DNA of 64,000 nucleotides from JAOUEA01 sp963810915 (GCA_963810915.1 CAWEPH010000006.1:186001-250000), one strand, 5' to 3'. Positions 7,229-16,413 are shown, counted from the first letter of the stretch. Numbers and translations: made by a program. Notes: generated from the letters alone by a model not told the origin.

Positions 7229-9919
7229 TTACTTCGAGGCGCTCTCGGCGGTGCCGATCGCGGCCTGTCCGGCGGCGAGGCGAGCGGTCTCCACGCGGAA
7301 CGGTGAGCAGCTCACGTAGTCGAGGCCGATCTCGTCGCAGAAGACGACGCTGGCGGGATCGCCCCCGTGCTCGCCGCAGATCCCCATGTGCAACTGCGGG
7401 TTGGCGGCGCGCCCCTCCTCCACCGCGATGCGCATCAAGCGTCCGACGCCCGGTCGATCGACGGTCACGAACGGGTTGGCGGGGACGAGCTTGCGCTCCT
7501 CGTACATGCCGACGAACTTGCCGATGTCGTCGCGGCTGAACCCGAACGCGGTCTGCGTGAGGTCGTTGGTCCCGAACGAGAAGAACTCCGCGGCCTCGGC
7601 GATCTCCGCCGCCGTGACCGCCGCCCGCGGGAGCTCGATCATCGTGCCCCACTCCAGGTGCGCCAGCTCCACACCTTCGCGTTCCAGGATCTCCCGGGCG
7701 ACGGGCTCGAGCTCCGCGCGCATCTGCTGCAGCTCCGGTGCTGTCGCCACCAGTGGGATCATGATCTCGACGCGCGGATCCCCGCCGTCCTTCTTGACCT
7801 GGACCGCGGCCTCGACGATCGCGCGGACCTGCATCGCGTACAGCCCCGGCTTCACGATCCCCAGCCGCACGCCGCGCAGGCCGAGCATCGGGTTCATCTC
7901 GTGCAGCTCGTTCACCTTCTGCAGGACCTGCTCCGCCTCGCTCACGTCCTCGCCGCGCTCCCGGCCGAGGGCCACCTCGACGGCTAGCGAGACCTGGTCG
8001 GGCAGGAACTCGTGCAGGGGCGGGTCGAGCAGCCTCACCGTGACGGGGAGGCCGCTCATGGCGGCGAAGATCCCCACGAAGTCGTCGCGCTGCAGCGGCA
8101 GGAGCGCGTCGTAGGCGATCTGCTCCTCCGCGGCGGTCTCCGCGAAGATCATCTGGCGGACGGCGAGGACGCGCTCCTCGCCCAGGAACATGTGCTCGGT
8201 CCGGCAGAGGCCGATGCCCTCGGCGCCGCGATCGCGGGCGTTGGACGACTGGTCCGGCGTGTCGGCGTTGGCGCGCACGCGCAGCCGACGGCGCGCGTCC
8301 GCGTGGGCCATCAGGCGCTCGAAGGCCTTCCAGAGCTTCTCCTCGCGGGCGGCGGCATCGCCCTGCCGCGCCTTCTCGAGCAGCGACTCCTCCAGCGGCA
8401 GCTCGCCCACGAAGACGTTGCCCGTGAACCCGTCGATCGTGATGACGTCGCCTTCGGCGACGGTCGTGCCGTTGGCGGAGAACGTCTTCGCTCCGGGCTG
8501 GAGCCTGATCGCGTCGGCGCCGCACACCGCCGGGATGCCCTCGCCCCGCGCCACCACCGCCGCGTGGCTGTTGGTGCCGCCCGCGCTGGTCAGGATCCCC
8601 TGGGAGGCGATCATGCCGTGGTAGTCGTCCGGCGTCGTCTCGCGCCGCACCAGGATCACGCGCTCGCCGCGGGTCCCCCAGGCCTGGGCCTCGTCGGCGC
8701 TGAATACCACCTTGCCGGTTGCCGCACCAGGGGACGCGTTCAGACCCTTCGCGATCGGCGTGGCCGCCGACGCGTCCACGGTCCGCTTGAAGAGCTCCTC
8801 GAGCCGGTTCGCGTCGACGCGCAGGAGCGCCGTGTCCTCGTCGACCAGGCCCTCCTCGAGCATGTCGTAGGCCATCACCCACTCTCCGAAGGCGGTGCGC
8901 TTGCCCACGCGCGTCTGCAGGATCCACAGACGCCCCTTCTCGATCGTGAACTCGATGTCGCACATGTCCTTGTAGTGCTGCTCGAGCGTGTGCATGACCT
9001 CGCGCAACCCCTCGTAGGACGGACGATCGATCTCCTCCAGCCGGGCGAGCGGCAGCGTGTTGCGGATCCCGGCCACGACGTCCTCGCCCTGCGCGTTGGG
9101 CAGATAGTCGCCGTAGGGCAACTTCTCCCCGGTGGAGGGGTCGCGCGTGAACGCGACGCCGGTCCCGGAATCTTCGCCGCGATTGCCGAACACCATCGCT
9201 ACCACGTTCACGGCCGTGCCGAGGTCGTCGCTGATCTTGTTCTGGCGGCGATAGTCGATGGCGCGCTTGCCGTTCCAACTCTTGAACACGGCCTCGACGG
9301 CGAGCCGCAGCTGGTCGCGGGGGTCCGCCGGGAAGGGAGAGCCGGTGTGGTCCTCGTAGATCTGCAGGAACGCCCCGATCACGGCGCGCAGGTCGTCGGC
9401 GTCGAGGTCCGTGTCGCTCGCGCCCGCGAACTTGCGCTCCTTGGCGGCGTCCAGCGCCTCCTCGAAGGCGTCGCCGGGCACGTCCATCACGATCTTCCCG
9501 AACATCTGGATGAACCGGCGGTACGCATCGTTGGCGAAGCGGACGTCGCCCCCGGACTGCTCGGCGAGTCCCTTGAGCGAGTCCTCGTTCAGCCCCAGGT
9601 TCAAGACGGTGTCCATCATCCCGGGCATCGAGAACTTCGCACCCGAGCGCACGGAGACGAGGAGCGGGTCGGAGGGATCCCCGAGCTTCTTGCCCATCGA
9701 CGACTCGAGGGTCTGCAGGTGGGTCTCGACCTCCTCGCTGAGCCCGAGCGGATACCCGCCCTCTCCGAGGTACGTGAGGCAGGCTTCCGTGGTGAGGGTG
9801 AAGCCGTGCGGGACGGGAAGCCCCATGTTCGTCATCTCGGCGAGGTTGGCGCCCTTCCCCCCGAGGAGATCCTTCATGTCCTTGTTGCCTTCCGAGAAGT
9901 CGTAGACGTACTTGGTCAC
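7229..9919 (-). CDS. ppdK: Pyruvate, phosphate dikinase
   Basis: Interconverts pyruvate + ATP + Pi with PEP + AMP + PPi, linking glycolysis and gluconeogenesis. The 896 residues carry the standard modules: N-terminal ATP-grasp (GGKGANLAEM near the start), the swivelling phosphohistidine domain (GGTNSHAAVVARG, His the phosphorylated residue, about residue 455), and the C-terminal PEP-utilising barrel with the catalytic Cys in LDYVSCSPFRV. The GTG start follows GGAGG by 6 nt. The Thr two residues before the catalytic His, which the PDRP regulator phosphorylates in GGMTSH-type enzymes, is Asn here. It is monocistronic by position. Confidence 0.95.
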   Translation of the reverse strand: MTKYVYDFSEGNKDMKDLLGGKGANLAEMTNMGLPVPHGFTLTTEACLTYLGEGGYPLGLSEEVETHLQTLESSMGKKLGDPSDPLLVSVRSGAKFSMPGMMDTVLNLGLNEDSLKGLAEQSGGDVRFANDAYRRFIQMFGKIVMDVPGDAFEEALDAAKERKFAGASDTDLDADDLRAVIGAFLQIYEDHTGSPFPADPRDQLRLAVEAVFKSWNGKRAIDYRRQNKISDDLGTAVNVVAMVFGNRGEDSGTGVAFTRDPSTGEKLPYGDYLPNAQGEDVVAGIRNTLPLARLEEIDRPSYEGLREVMHTLEQHYKDMCDIEFTIEKGRLWILQTRVGKRTAFGEWVMAYDMLEEGLVDEDTALLRVDANRLEELFKRTVDASAATPIAKGLNASPGAATGKVVFSADEAQAWGTRGERVILVRRETTPDDYHGMIASQGILTSAGGTNSHAAVVARGEGIPAVCGADAIRLQPGAKTFSANGTTVAEGDVITIDGFTGNVFVGELPLEESLLEKARQGDAAAREEKLWKAFERLMAHADARRRLRVRANADTPDQSSNARDRGAEGIGLCRTEHMFLGEERVLAVRQMIFAETAAEEQIAYDALLPLQRDDFVGIFAAMSGLPVTVRLLDPPLHEFLPDQVSLAVEVALGRERGEDVSEAEQVLQKVNELHEMNPMLGLRGVRLGIVKPGLYAMQVRAIVEAAVQVKKDGGDPRVEIMIPLVATAPELQQMRAELEPVAREILEREGVELAHLEWGTMIELPRAAVTAAEIAEAAEFFSFGTNDLTQTAFGFSRDDIGKFVGMYEERKLVPANPFVTVDRPGVGRLMRIAVEEGRAANPQLHMGICGEHGGDPASVVFCDEIGLDYVSCSPFRVETARLAAGQAAIGTAESASK

Positions 9920-10054
9920 GGCATGCCTCCGGCACGGGTCGAGCGGAACGGAGAACCCAGTCTACGACCGAACGCACCGCCGCTCGGCGCACGGGGGTAT
10001 CGTCGGAGAGACCGTCGAGGCTCGCGCGGATCGCCGCCGCGGAAGGAGAGACCT

Positions 10055-10600
10055 GTGCCCACGTCCAGCGTGAACGTCCGGGAACGACAGGCCCCGCTGC
10101 GGGAACGTTACGCCGCGGATCCGGACTCAGCTCCGATGACCCTCCGGGTCCACGGCGACGGCAGCGACCTCGCGGATCCCCTGCACTGCGCCGTGCGGCC
10201 GGACGCGGTGCCCGAGGTCACGTGGCGCTCCGGCGCCCACGCCGCGGTCGGCGGAACCGGCGACGTCCCGTGCTCGGGCGACCTCCTCCTCGGCGCGCTT
10301 GCAGCCTGTCAGGAGATCACGATCCGCATGGTCGCCGCCAACCTCGGCTTCGACATCGAGACGCTCGAGGTCTCCGCGGAGGGCGATTGGGATCCCCGCG
10401 GCACGTTGGCGATGGGTCGCGACTTCCCGGTCGGCCTCACCGCGATCCGCGCCCACACCCGGATCGTGATCCGTGGGGACGTGGCCCGCGAGCGCGCCGA
10501 GCGGCTCCTGAGGAGCGCCGAACGCTACTGCGTGGTCCTGGCGACGCTGAGAGGAGGCGTCGATGCCAGCTCGACGTTCGAGCTGGACACCGTGCCCTGA
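10055..10600 (+). CDS. OsmC-family protein
   Basis: 181 residues, divergent from ppdK. OsmC/Ohr-like fold: a first Cys in GALAACQEIT (C85) and a second in SAERYCVV (C159), the pair used in organic hydroperoxide reduction, and the long helix following C85. A member of the broader OsmC/YhfA type rather than clear Ohr. The GTG start follows GGAAGGAGAG. The frame is open for kilobases upstream antisense to ppdK, but that part is a shadow. Substrate unknown. Confidence 0.88.
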   Translation: MPTSSVNVRERQAPLRERYAADPDSAPMTLRVHGDGSDLADPLHCAVRPDAVPEVTWRSGAHAAVGGTGDVPCSGDLLLGALAACQEITIRMVAANLGFDIETLEVSAEGDWDPRGTLAMGRDFPVGLTAIRAHTRIVIRGDVARERAERLLRSAERYCVVLATLRGGVDASSTFELDTVP

Positions 10601-10603
10601 CGC

Positions 10604-11914
10604 TCAGGCGTAGACCCGAAGGACGCCGAGCGCCGCCTGATCGTCCGAGAAGACCAGGGACACCCGGTTCCCGCTCGGCCCCACCACGTCGCCAGGGGTG
10701 TCGCCCGCATCCAGCCAGTCTCGGCTCGCCTGGGCGAACGCTGCCGCGTCGTCCGGCGTATCCCACACCGTGGAGAGCACGAGGGCCGTGTGCGTCCCGT
10801 CGCTCCAGGCGCGGTAGAGGCCGCCGTCCCAACCGGCGGCGGCGGCGTCGGCCTCCTCACTGTCCAGGCGCAGCCGCATCATCTCGCGCAGGAACTCCTC
10901 CCCGACCTGCATCACGTCCAGGTCCTTCCAGCCGGCGCCCAGGCGGACCGACAGATCCGCGACGTCCAGCGGCTGGGGAACGTCGCTCGGGTAGCGCTCT
11001 GGGTGCAGGATCTGTTCGGTGGAGGCGGGGAAGGACCGCAACGCCTCGTCGATGCCGTCGGTCCCGTCGCGGACGGCCATCGCCGTCATGAACGCCTGCC
11101 CGTCGATGTACGGGAAGAGCTCGAGCGCGACGAGGAACGGGGGGACGCCGTCGAGCGACGGCTGAGAACCGCCGCTCGGGAGGTCACCGCTCGGGAAGCG
11201 CACGATGACCTGCGTCGCGAAGTACTGGGCGCTGCCCTCGATCGCCCCGAGCGCGGCCTCGAACCGCTCGTCCTGACAGTGCGCGGCGACCGGATCCAGG
11301 CGCCTGAGGTCGAAGTGCTGGTCGTCCATCGCGTGGGTCAGCTCGTGCGCGAGCGTGAACCGCTCGTTCAGATCCAGCTGCGTGTCCCCGATGTATACGA
11401 GCTGGCCCGTCTCGGGGTTGTAGAAGCCGACGACCTGACCGGTCTGGAACGCGAGCAGGGCGTCGCGGATGTCGGCCTGAGGACCGATGACGCCCATCGC
11501 GCGCCAGGCGAGGGTGCGTCGGTCGTACAGGGCGGCCGGGTAGGTGGCGTCGAAGGACTTCGAGACCTTGCTGCTCATCTGCGCAGGAGTGATCGGGTCC
11601 ACCGCCACCGGATGCTCGTACGTGAGTCCCCGGACCGCCTCGACCTCCCGCTCCACCTCCGCGATCGCGTCCGGCGTCGCGCCGACCGGGGCGGGCTTGC
11701 GACTCCCCAGTTTGGGCGCCACGCAGAGCGCGCGCATCGCTGCCGCCGCGCTCCCCGGTCCCGTGGGCACCGGAGAAGCGGACGGCTCGGGGCTCGCGGG
11801 GGCGAGGGTGGGCGTCGGTGACGTGCTCCCGCCCAGGGTCACGCTGCAGGCGGCGAGGGTGGCGAGGGTGCCGAGCGCCAGCGCCCCAACCGCGCGTCCG
11901 GAACTTCCGCGCAC
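10604..11914 (-). CDS. Zinc metallopeptidase-like lipoprotein (HExxH)
   Basis: 436 residues with a signal peptide ending in a lipobox (TLAAC) and a Pro/Ser/Thr-rich linker to about residue 60. The core shows LAHELTHAMDDQHFDL: an HELTH zinc motif, with a downstream IEGSAQYFA whose Glu is a likely third ligand, i.e. gluzincin-like. The strand before the helix (GFYNPETGQLVYIGD) fits such peptidases. Substrate unknown; probably acts outside the cell. It converges with the OsmC gene (3 nt apart). The small membrane protein gene ends 4 nt upstream. Confidence 0.8.
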   Translation of the reverse strand: MRGSSGRAVGALALGTLATLAACSVTLGGSTSPTPTLAPASPEPSASPVPTGPGSAAAAMRALCVAPKLGSRKPAPVGATPDAIAEVEREVEAVRGLTYEHPVAVDPITPAQMSSKVSKSFDATYPAALYDRRTLAWRAMGVIGPQADIRDALLAFQTGQVVGFYNPETGQLVYIGDTQLDLNERFTLAHELTHAMDDQHFDLRRLDPVAAHCQDERFEAALGAIEGSAQYFATQVIVRFPSGDLPSGGSQPSLDGVPPFLVALELFPYIDGQAFMTAMAVRDGTDGIDEALRSFPASTEQILHPERYPSDVPQPLDVADLSVRLGAGWKDLDVMQVGEEFLREMMRLRLDSEEADAAAAGWDGGLYRAWSDGTHTALVLSTVWDTPDDAAAFAQASRDWLDAGDTPGDVVGPSGNRVSLVFSDDQAALGVLRVYA

Positions 11915-11918
11915 GCGA

Positions 11919-12155
11919 TCAGCGCTTCCTGGGGAGCACGAGGCTGAGGACCGCGAGGACGATCGCGCCGGCCGAGAACGCCGCCGAGACCCTCAGCACG
12001 GTGAGGTTCGACAGGAAGTCGCGGGCCGCGAAGGCCGCGCACGCGGCGGCGCAGAGCAGCAGCGCGAACGCCGTGGCGTACAGCGTGAACCACCCGCGTT
12101 GCCGCCTCCGTGACCCTGCCTTCCCCGTGGACTCGGGGTCCGACGTTCGGCTCAC
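11919..12155 (-). CDS. Small two-helix membrane protein
   Basis: 78 residues: basic N terminus, a hydrophobic helix (about 24-45), a short polar loop and a second helix (about 54-73), ending PRKR. It is translationally coupled to glyS through a GTGA overlap and followed 4 nt later by the metallopeptidase lipoprotein. I do not recognise the family. The coupling and clean transmembrane pattern argue that it is real. Confidence 0.65.
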   Translation of the reverse strand: MSRTSDPESTGKAGSRRRQRGWFTLYATAFALLLCAAACAAFAARDFLSNLTVLRVSAAFSAGAIVLAVLSLVLPRKR

Positions 12156-13477
12156 AGCCGCTCCCGCAGATACCCCACGAGGTTCTCGATGGGCAGACGC
12201 TCCTGCGCCATGGTGTCGCGTTCGCGCACCGTCACCTGGCGGTCATCGAGGGAGTCGAAGTCCACGGTGACGCAGAACGGCGTGCCGACCTCGTCTTGCC
12301 GACGGTAGCGTCGGCCGATGGCGCCGGCGTCGTCGTACTGGCACATCCACGCGCCCTTGACGAGGTCGAACACCTCGCGCGCCTCCGGCACGAGCTTCTC
12401 GTTGCGCGAGAGCGGGAGCACGGCGACCTTGATCGGGGCGAGGTCCGGGTGCAGCGCCAGAACGGTGCGCTTGTCCACGTCTCCCTTTGCCGTCGGCGCC
12501 TCCTCGACCCGGTAAGCGTCCACCAGGAACGCCAGCAGCGCGCGATCCACCCCGGCGGCCGGCTCCACGACGTAGGGGAGGTAGCGCTCCTCCCTCTCCT
12601 GGTCGAAGTACGTGAGGTCCTCGCCGCTCGCCTCCTGGTGGGCGCGCAGGTCGAAGTCGGTGCGGTTCGCGATCCCCTCGAGCTCACCCCATCCGAAGGG
12701 AAACTCATATTCCACGTCGGTCGCGGCCTTCGCATAGTGCGCCAGCTCGTCGGGCTCGTGTGGACGCAGCCGGAGCTTGTCCTCGTGCAGCCCGAGGTCT
12801 CGGTACCACCGGTAGCGCTGATCCACCCAGTAGGCGAACCACTCCTCGTCGGCTCCGGGCTCGACGAAGTACTCCATCTCCATCTGTTCGAACTCCCTGG
12901 TGCGGAAGATGAAGTTGTGCGGCGTGATCTCGTTGCGGAAGCTCTTGCCGATCTGCGCGATGCCGAAGGGGAGCTTCCGTCGCGAGACGGTCTGGATCTG
13001 CGTGAAGTCCACGAACATGCCCTGCGCCGTCTCCGGGCGCAGGTACGTCTTGTGCTCGTCGTCCTTGACCGGCCCGAGGTGCGTCTCGAACATCAGGTTG
13101 AACTGCTTGGGCTCGGTGAACGAGGTCTCCCCGCACTTCGGGCAGTGCACGATCCCGTCCGCAGCGGGCTCCAGGTGATCCTCGCGCCAGCGCTGATGGC
13201 AGTTGAGGCATTCCACGAGCGCGTCGGTGAACCCGCTGACGTGACCGCTGGCCTCCCAGACCCGGGGAGACATGATGACGGCCGCCTCCAGCCCCACGAC
13301 GTCGTCACGCAGCTGCACCATCGTGCGCCACCAGGCGTTGCGGATGTTGCGACGCAGTTCCGCGCCGAGCGGGCCGTAATCCCAGGACGAGCGAAGCCCG
13401 CCGTAGATCTCGGACGACTGGAACGCGATCCCTCGTCGTTTGGCGAGGGAGGTGATGGCCTCCATGAGGTCGGTCAC
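12152..13477 (-). CDS. glyS: Glycyl-tRNA synthetase (single-subunit, dimeric type)
   Basis: Charges tRNA-Gly with glycine. 441 residues with class II features: the N-terminal segment EIYGGLRSSWDYGPLG, zinc-binding type cysteines (CLNCHQRW and CPKCGE), motif 2-like FRNEITPHNFIFRTREFEQ, and a C-terminal anticodon-binding domain. This is the eukaryote/Gram-positive-like alpha2 enzyme, not the GlyQ/GlyS tetramer. The GTG start is chosen because it follows GAGAGGAG at 9 nt and fits the family N terminus; the open frame extends 31 codons further upstream without similarity. Confidence 0.94.
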   Translation of the reverse strand: MTDLMEAITSLAKRRGIAFQSSEIYGGLRSSWDYGPLGAELRRNIRNAWWRTMVQLRDDVVGLEAAVIMSPRVWEASGHVSGFTDALVECLNCHQRWREDHLEPAADGIVHCPKCGETSFTEPKQFNLMFETHLGPVKDDEHKTYLRPETAQGMFVDFTQIQTVSRRKLPFGIAQIGKSFRNEITPHNFIFRTREFEQMEMEYFVEPGADEEWFAYWVDQRYRWYRDLGLHEDKLRLRPHEPDELAHYAKAATDVEYEFPFGWGELEGIANRTDFDLRAHQEASGEDLTYFDQEREERYLPYVVEPAAGVDRALLAFLVDAYRVEEAPTAKGDVDKRTVLALHPDLAPIKVAVLPLSRNEKLVPEAREVFDLVKGAWMCQYDDAGAIGRRYRRQDEVGTPFCVTVDFDSLDDRQVTVRERDTMAQERLPIENLVGYLRERL

Positions 13478-13643
13478 GGCGATGTGCTCCTCTCCCGGCC
13501 GCTGGCAGCGACCGCTGGCGTGGGGCCATGGTACCGGCGCGGGTGTCTCGGCGGGCGGCACGCCACACAACCGTCACGACCATCGCGGCCGGTTCAGCGG
13601 TCACCCGGAACGGCCGATATCCCCTGGTGGAAGGGGGTGCGAC

Positions 13644-14042
13644 GTGGAGATCTGTCCGAGCTGCGGAGCGCACGTGAGTGCCGATGCCGCCTGGTGCGGC
13701 CAGTGCTTCACCTCGCGCGCCCGGTCGGAGGAGCACGCGAACGACGGCGTGGCCGGGGCGCTCGCGGCCCGGAGGCCCCCGCCTCGCGAAGAAGCACATA
13801 CCCCCACGTACTCCCGGTTCAGAGGCTCCCCGACGAGCTTCGGACCCGTGGGGCGGACGATCCTCAGCCTCCTGACGATGGTGGGCCTGGTCATCGGCTA
13901 CCCCATGATGCGCGGACTCATGGTGGCGACGGTGGGCGTCGACGTCCCCGGTCGGGGCTTCGCCGCGATGTACGCAACGATCGCCATCACCGCCGGCCTC
14001 TACGTGTTCAGCCGGATCTGGAAGCCGACGCGGGTGCGCTGA
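13644..14042 (+). CDS. Zinc-ribbon membrane protein
   Basis: 132 residues. A double zinc ribbon at the N terminus (CPSCG at 4-8 and CGQCF at about 18-22), a disordered Pro/Arg-rich middle, then two hydrophobic helices (about 70-90 and 104-124). The GTG start follows AAGGGGG. It is divergent from glyS. Function unknown; the architecture (cytosolic zinc ribbon plus helices) is common in actinobacterial membrane proteins. Confidence 0.75.
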   Translation: MEICPSCGAHVSADAAWCGQCFTSRARSEEHANDGVAGALAARRPPPREEAHTPTYSRFRGSPTSFGPVGRTILSLLTMVGLVIGYPMMRGLMVATVGVDVPGRGFAAMYATIAITAGLYVFSRIWKPTRVR

Positions 14043-14086
14043 CCCGGCGATGGTAGGGTCCCTCCGTCGCACGGAGGACACCCTCG

Positions 14087-14755
14087 ATGGACCGCCAAGT
14101 CACCTGCCCCACCTGTCACGAGCGACAGCCGCTGCCGGACCCCGACGGATACACGTGCATCAGCTGCGGGACCGCGTGGCACCTCGTCGCGTGCGGCTCC
14201 TGCGGAGCGCGGTTCCACATGCGTCCCGAGACCACGGCCTGGACCTGTCCCTCGTGCGGCGCCGCCAACGAGACCGGGGTGTACGTCGCGGCGGAGACCG
14301 CATCGGAGCCTGTGGGTGCTGCCACCGCGGTGCCCGCGCCCGCGAAGCGCACCTCCGCTCCCGGATCCGGAGGTCGCGGACCGATGCTCGCGATCATCGC
14401 CGGGGTCGTGATCCTGATCGTCGTGGTCAGCGCGTGGTTCACCTTCATCAAGCCGAACGGGCCGACCGCCGCCAGCCCGAGCCGCGCGACGTCGCCCTCC
14501 GTGGACGCACTCACGACGATGTGCACGGCATGGACGCCGGATATGCCCATCCGCGTCGAGTCCCTCACGCGCGCCGAGGATCAGGTGCGCGCCGCGGCCA
14601 AGACGCTCGCCCAACAGGGGAACACCGAGGCCGCCAAGGCCGGGAGGGCCTTCGCCGACGCGCTGGATCGGCTGGTGACCGCGCTCAACGCGCACGGGGA
14701 CACGTCGACCGCGATCCAGCAGGCCGGGGAGGCGTACGGCGCCCTGCCCTGCTGA
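14087..14755 (+). CDS. Multi-zinc-ribbon single-pass membrane protein
   Basis: 222 residues. Four Cys-x2-Cys knuckles in the first 65 residues (CPTC, CISC, CGSC, CPSC), a linker, one transmembrane helix (about 100-122), and an extracytoplasmic alpha-helical part with two Cys (C of TTMCTAW and the C-terminal PC). GGAGGACA precedes the ATG, and a TAGGGT box lies ~30 nt upstream. It follows the other zinc-ribbon membrane protein by 44 nt, so the two may work together. No known function. Confidence 0.75.
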   Translation: MDRQVTCPTCHERQPLPDPDGYTCISCGTAWHLVACGSCGARFHMRPETTAWTCPSCGAANETGVYVAAETASEPVGAATAVPAPAKRTSAPGSGGRGPMLAIIAGVVILIVVVSAWFTFIKPNGPTAASPSRATSPSVDALTTMCTAWTPDMPIRVESLTRAEDQVRAAAKTLAQQGNTEAAKAGRAFADALDRLVTALNAHGDTSTAIQQAGEAYGALPC

Positions 14756-14772
14756 TCCCAGGCTGCGGGATC
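14754..14772. terminator. Hairpin between convergent genes
   Basis: GATCCC, 7-nt loop, GGGATC, lying between the stop of the zinc-ribbon gene and the stop of uppS. It could end transcription from both sides, but there is no T tract. Confidence 0.3.
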
Positions 14773-14800
14773 CGCCAGCGCCGCGCCGATCGCGGTCGGC

Positions 14801-15541
14801 TCAGTCCTCGCAGAGGCCGCCGAAGCGGCGGCTCCGCTTCTGGAAGTCCCGGATCGCCTCGAAGAGGGTCTCGCGGTTGAAGTCCGGCCAGAGCACCGGC
14901 GTGAACCAGAGCTCGGCGTAGGCGGCCTCCCACAGGAGGAAGTTGGAGGTGCGTTGCTCGCCGCTGGGACGGATCAGCAGGTCCGGGTCGGGCATGTCGG
15001 GGTGGTAGAGGCGGCGCGCGATCTCCTCCTCGTTGATCTTCTCGATCCTGATCCGCCCCTCGTCGTGATCGCGCATCAGCTGCTTCACGGCGTCGAGGAT
15101 CTCGGCGCGACCGCCGTAGTTGAACGCGATCGTGAGGGTCATCCCGGTGTTGTCGCGCGTGAGCTCCTCGGAGATCCGCATCTCCTTCAGGACCGAGCGA
15201 GGCACACGCCAGTCGCGGCGTCCCATCCAGCGGATCCGCACGTTCATGGCGTTCAGGTCGTCGCGGCGCCGACGCAGGAGCGACCGGTTGAACTCCATCA
15301 GGTACAGCACCTCTGGCGCGGGCCGTTTCCAGTTCTCCGTGCTGAACGCGTACACCGTGAGCCACCGCACACCGAGCTCGACCGCGCCCTTCACGGTGTC
15401 CCAGAGCGCCTCCTCGCCGGCGCCGTGACCCTCAGTTCGCGGGAGACCGCGCTGCTGCGCCCAGCGGCCGTTGCCGTCCATGACGATGCCCACGTGTTCG
15501 GGCAAGCGCTCGCGGTCGAGATCGTGGAGGTAGCTGCTCAC
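14801..15541 (-). CDS. uppS: Isoprenyl (undecaprenyl/polyprenyl) diphosphate synthase
   Basis: cis-prenyltransferase that builds the polyprenyl carrier for peptidoglycan and wall polymers. 246 residues with the signature HVGIVMDGNGRWA (catalytic Asp) and the C-terminal LLIRPSGEQRTSNFLLW. The GTG start overlaps the recO stop (GTGA), so recO-uppS is translationally coupled, an order common in Actinobacteria. Chain length of the product cannot be read. Confidence 0.94.
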   Translation of the reverse strand: MSSYLHDLDRERLPEHVGIVMDGNGRWAQQRGLPRTEGHGAGEEALWDTVKGAVELGVRWLTVYAFSTENWKRPAPEVLYLMEFNRSLLRRRRDDLNAMNVRIRWMGRRDWRVPRSVLKEMRISEELTRDNTGMTLTIAFNYGGRAEILDAVKQLMRDHDEGRIRIEKINEEEIARRLYHPDMPDPDLLIRPSGEQRTSNFLLWEAAYAELWFTPVLWPDFNRETLFEAIRDFQKRSRRFGGLCED

Positions 15542-16278
15542 GTCGCGGTCCTCACGAGCATCGGGACCGATTTCAGACGCCGCTCGAAGTGGTACTCGGC
15601 GAACCCGTAGAGGAGGCCGCGCGACTCCTTGCGCACCCGGTCCTCCGGCCGGGGCAGGTCGCCGGATTCGCTCAGATCGGTGAGCGCGAGGGTTGCGAGG
15701 CGCTCGAGGGCCACGCGCGAGACGTGGCCCGCCCCGGTCTCGGCGCAAGTGCCGCACACCGCGCCGCCGAGTCCCGACTGGAACAGCTGAGGATCGGTGG
15801 CGCCACAGACGGCGCACGCCGTGAGCGAGGGGTGGAATCCGGAGAGCGACAGGAGCTTGAGGAGGAACCCTTCGGCGACGGCCTCGGGATCCGCAGGCCT
15901 CGCGTCGAGGGCACGCAGACCGCTCAGCAGCAGGAGGGTCACGCGGACGTTCCGTTCGTGCTCCTCGGCCACACGGTCGACCGCCTCGAGCATGGTCTCG
16001 CCTGCAGCGAAACGCGCCAGATCCTCGCGGATGTGCATGTGCGGGGCGATGATCTCGGCCTGGGTCACCGTATCGAGCGCGCCGCGGCCCCGATAGAGCA
16101 TCAGGTTCACGTGCGTGAAGGGCTCCAACCGCGCGCCGAAGCGGCTGGTGGTCTTCCGGATGCCCTTGGCCACCGCTCGAACCTTGCCCGAGCCCTGGGT
16201 CATGATGGTGACGATCTTGTCGGCCTCGCCGAGCTTGATCGAGCGCAGGACGATCCCCTGCTCCTTGTAGGGCGGCAT
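15538..16278 (-). CDS. recO: DNA repair protein RecO
   Basis: Helps load RecA on gapped DNA (RecFOR pathway). 246 residues with an N-terminal OB fold (KEQGIVLRSIKLGEADKIV) and a zinc-finger-like Cys set (CAVCG and CGTCA) at about 155-180. The start ATG has no ribosome site but lies 7 nt after a TACCAT box, consistent with a leaderless transcript that also carries uppS. Confidence 0.93.
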   Translation of the reverse strand: MPPYKEQGIVLRSIKLGEADKIVTIMTQGSGKVRAVAKGIRKTTSRFGARLEPFTHVNLMLYRGRGALDTVTQAEIIAPHMHIREDLARFAAGETMLEAVDRVAEEHERNVRVTLLLLSGLRALDARPADPEAVAEGFLLKLLSLSGFHPSLTACAVCGATDPQLFQSGLGGAVCGTCAETGAGHVSRVALERLATLALTDLSESGDLPRPEDRVRKESRGLLYGFAEYHFERRLKSVPMLVRTAT

Positions 16279-16285
16279 GGACCCG

Positions 16286-16291
16286 ATGGTA
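16286..16291 (-). promoter_or_regulatory. -10 box TACCAT of leaderless recO
   Basis: TACCAT, seven bases, then the recO ATG. Fits the leaderless pattern seen at several other genes in the window. Confidence 0.4.
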
Positions 16292-16383
16292 GCCCGCCGT
16301 GGGTCGCGAACGCTCTAGCGAGCGTGTGACGTTTCCGTAGCGGACGCGACCCCCAGAGCCGTCCGCCGGAGGCCCGGACCGGC

Positions 16384-16413
16384 TACGCTAGAGGCCTCGG
16401 GTTCGACCCGAGG
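16384..16413 (+). promoter_or_regulatory. Promoter box and 5'-terminal hairpin of the zinc-finger microprotein gene
   Basis: A TACGCT box (16384-16389) is followed, at the distance expected for +1, by a perfect hairpin CCTCGGG-TTCGA-CCCGAGG (16395-16413). The transcript would begin with this stem-loop and have a ~110-nt leader. The stem could stabilise the RNA or be a protein target. It resembles a T-arm at first sight, but no tRNA can be folded around it. Confidence 0.4.

Noticed and set aside
8012..10054. Upstream extension of the OsmC frame
   Set aside because: Antisense to ppdK; the true start is the GTG with GGAAGGAGAG at 10055.
12110..14056. Long plus-strand frame over glyS
   Set aside because: Antisense shadow; glyS on the other strand has full family motifs.
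16395..16413. tRNA T-arm-like hairpin
   Set aside because: Loop and stem lengths are wrong (7-bp stem, 5-nt loop), and no anticodon arm or acceptor stem can be formed around it.
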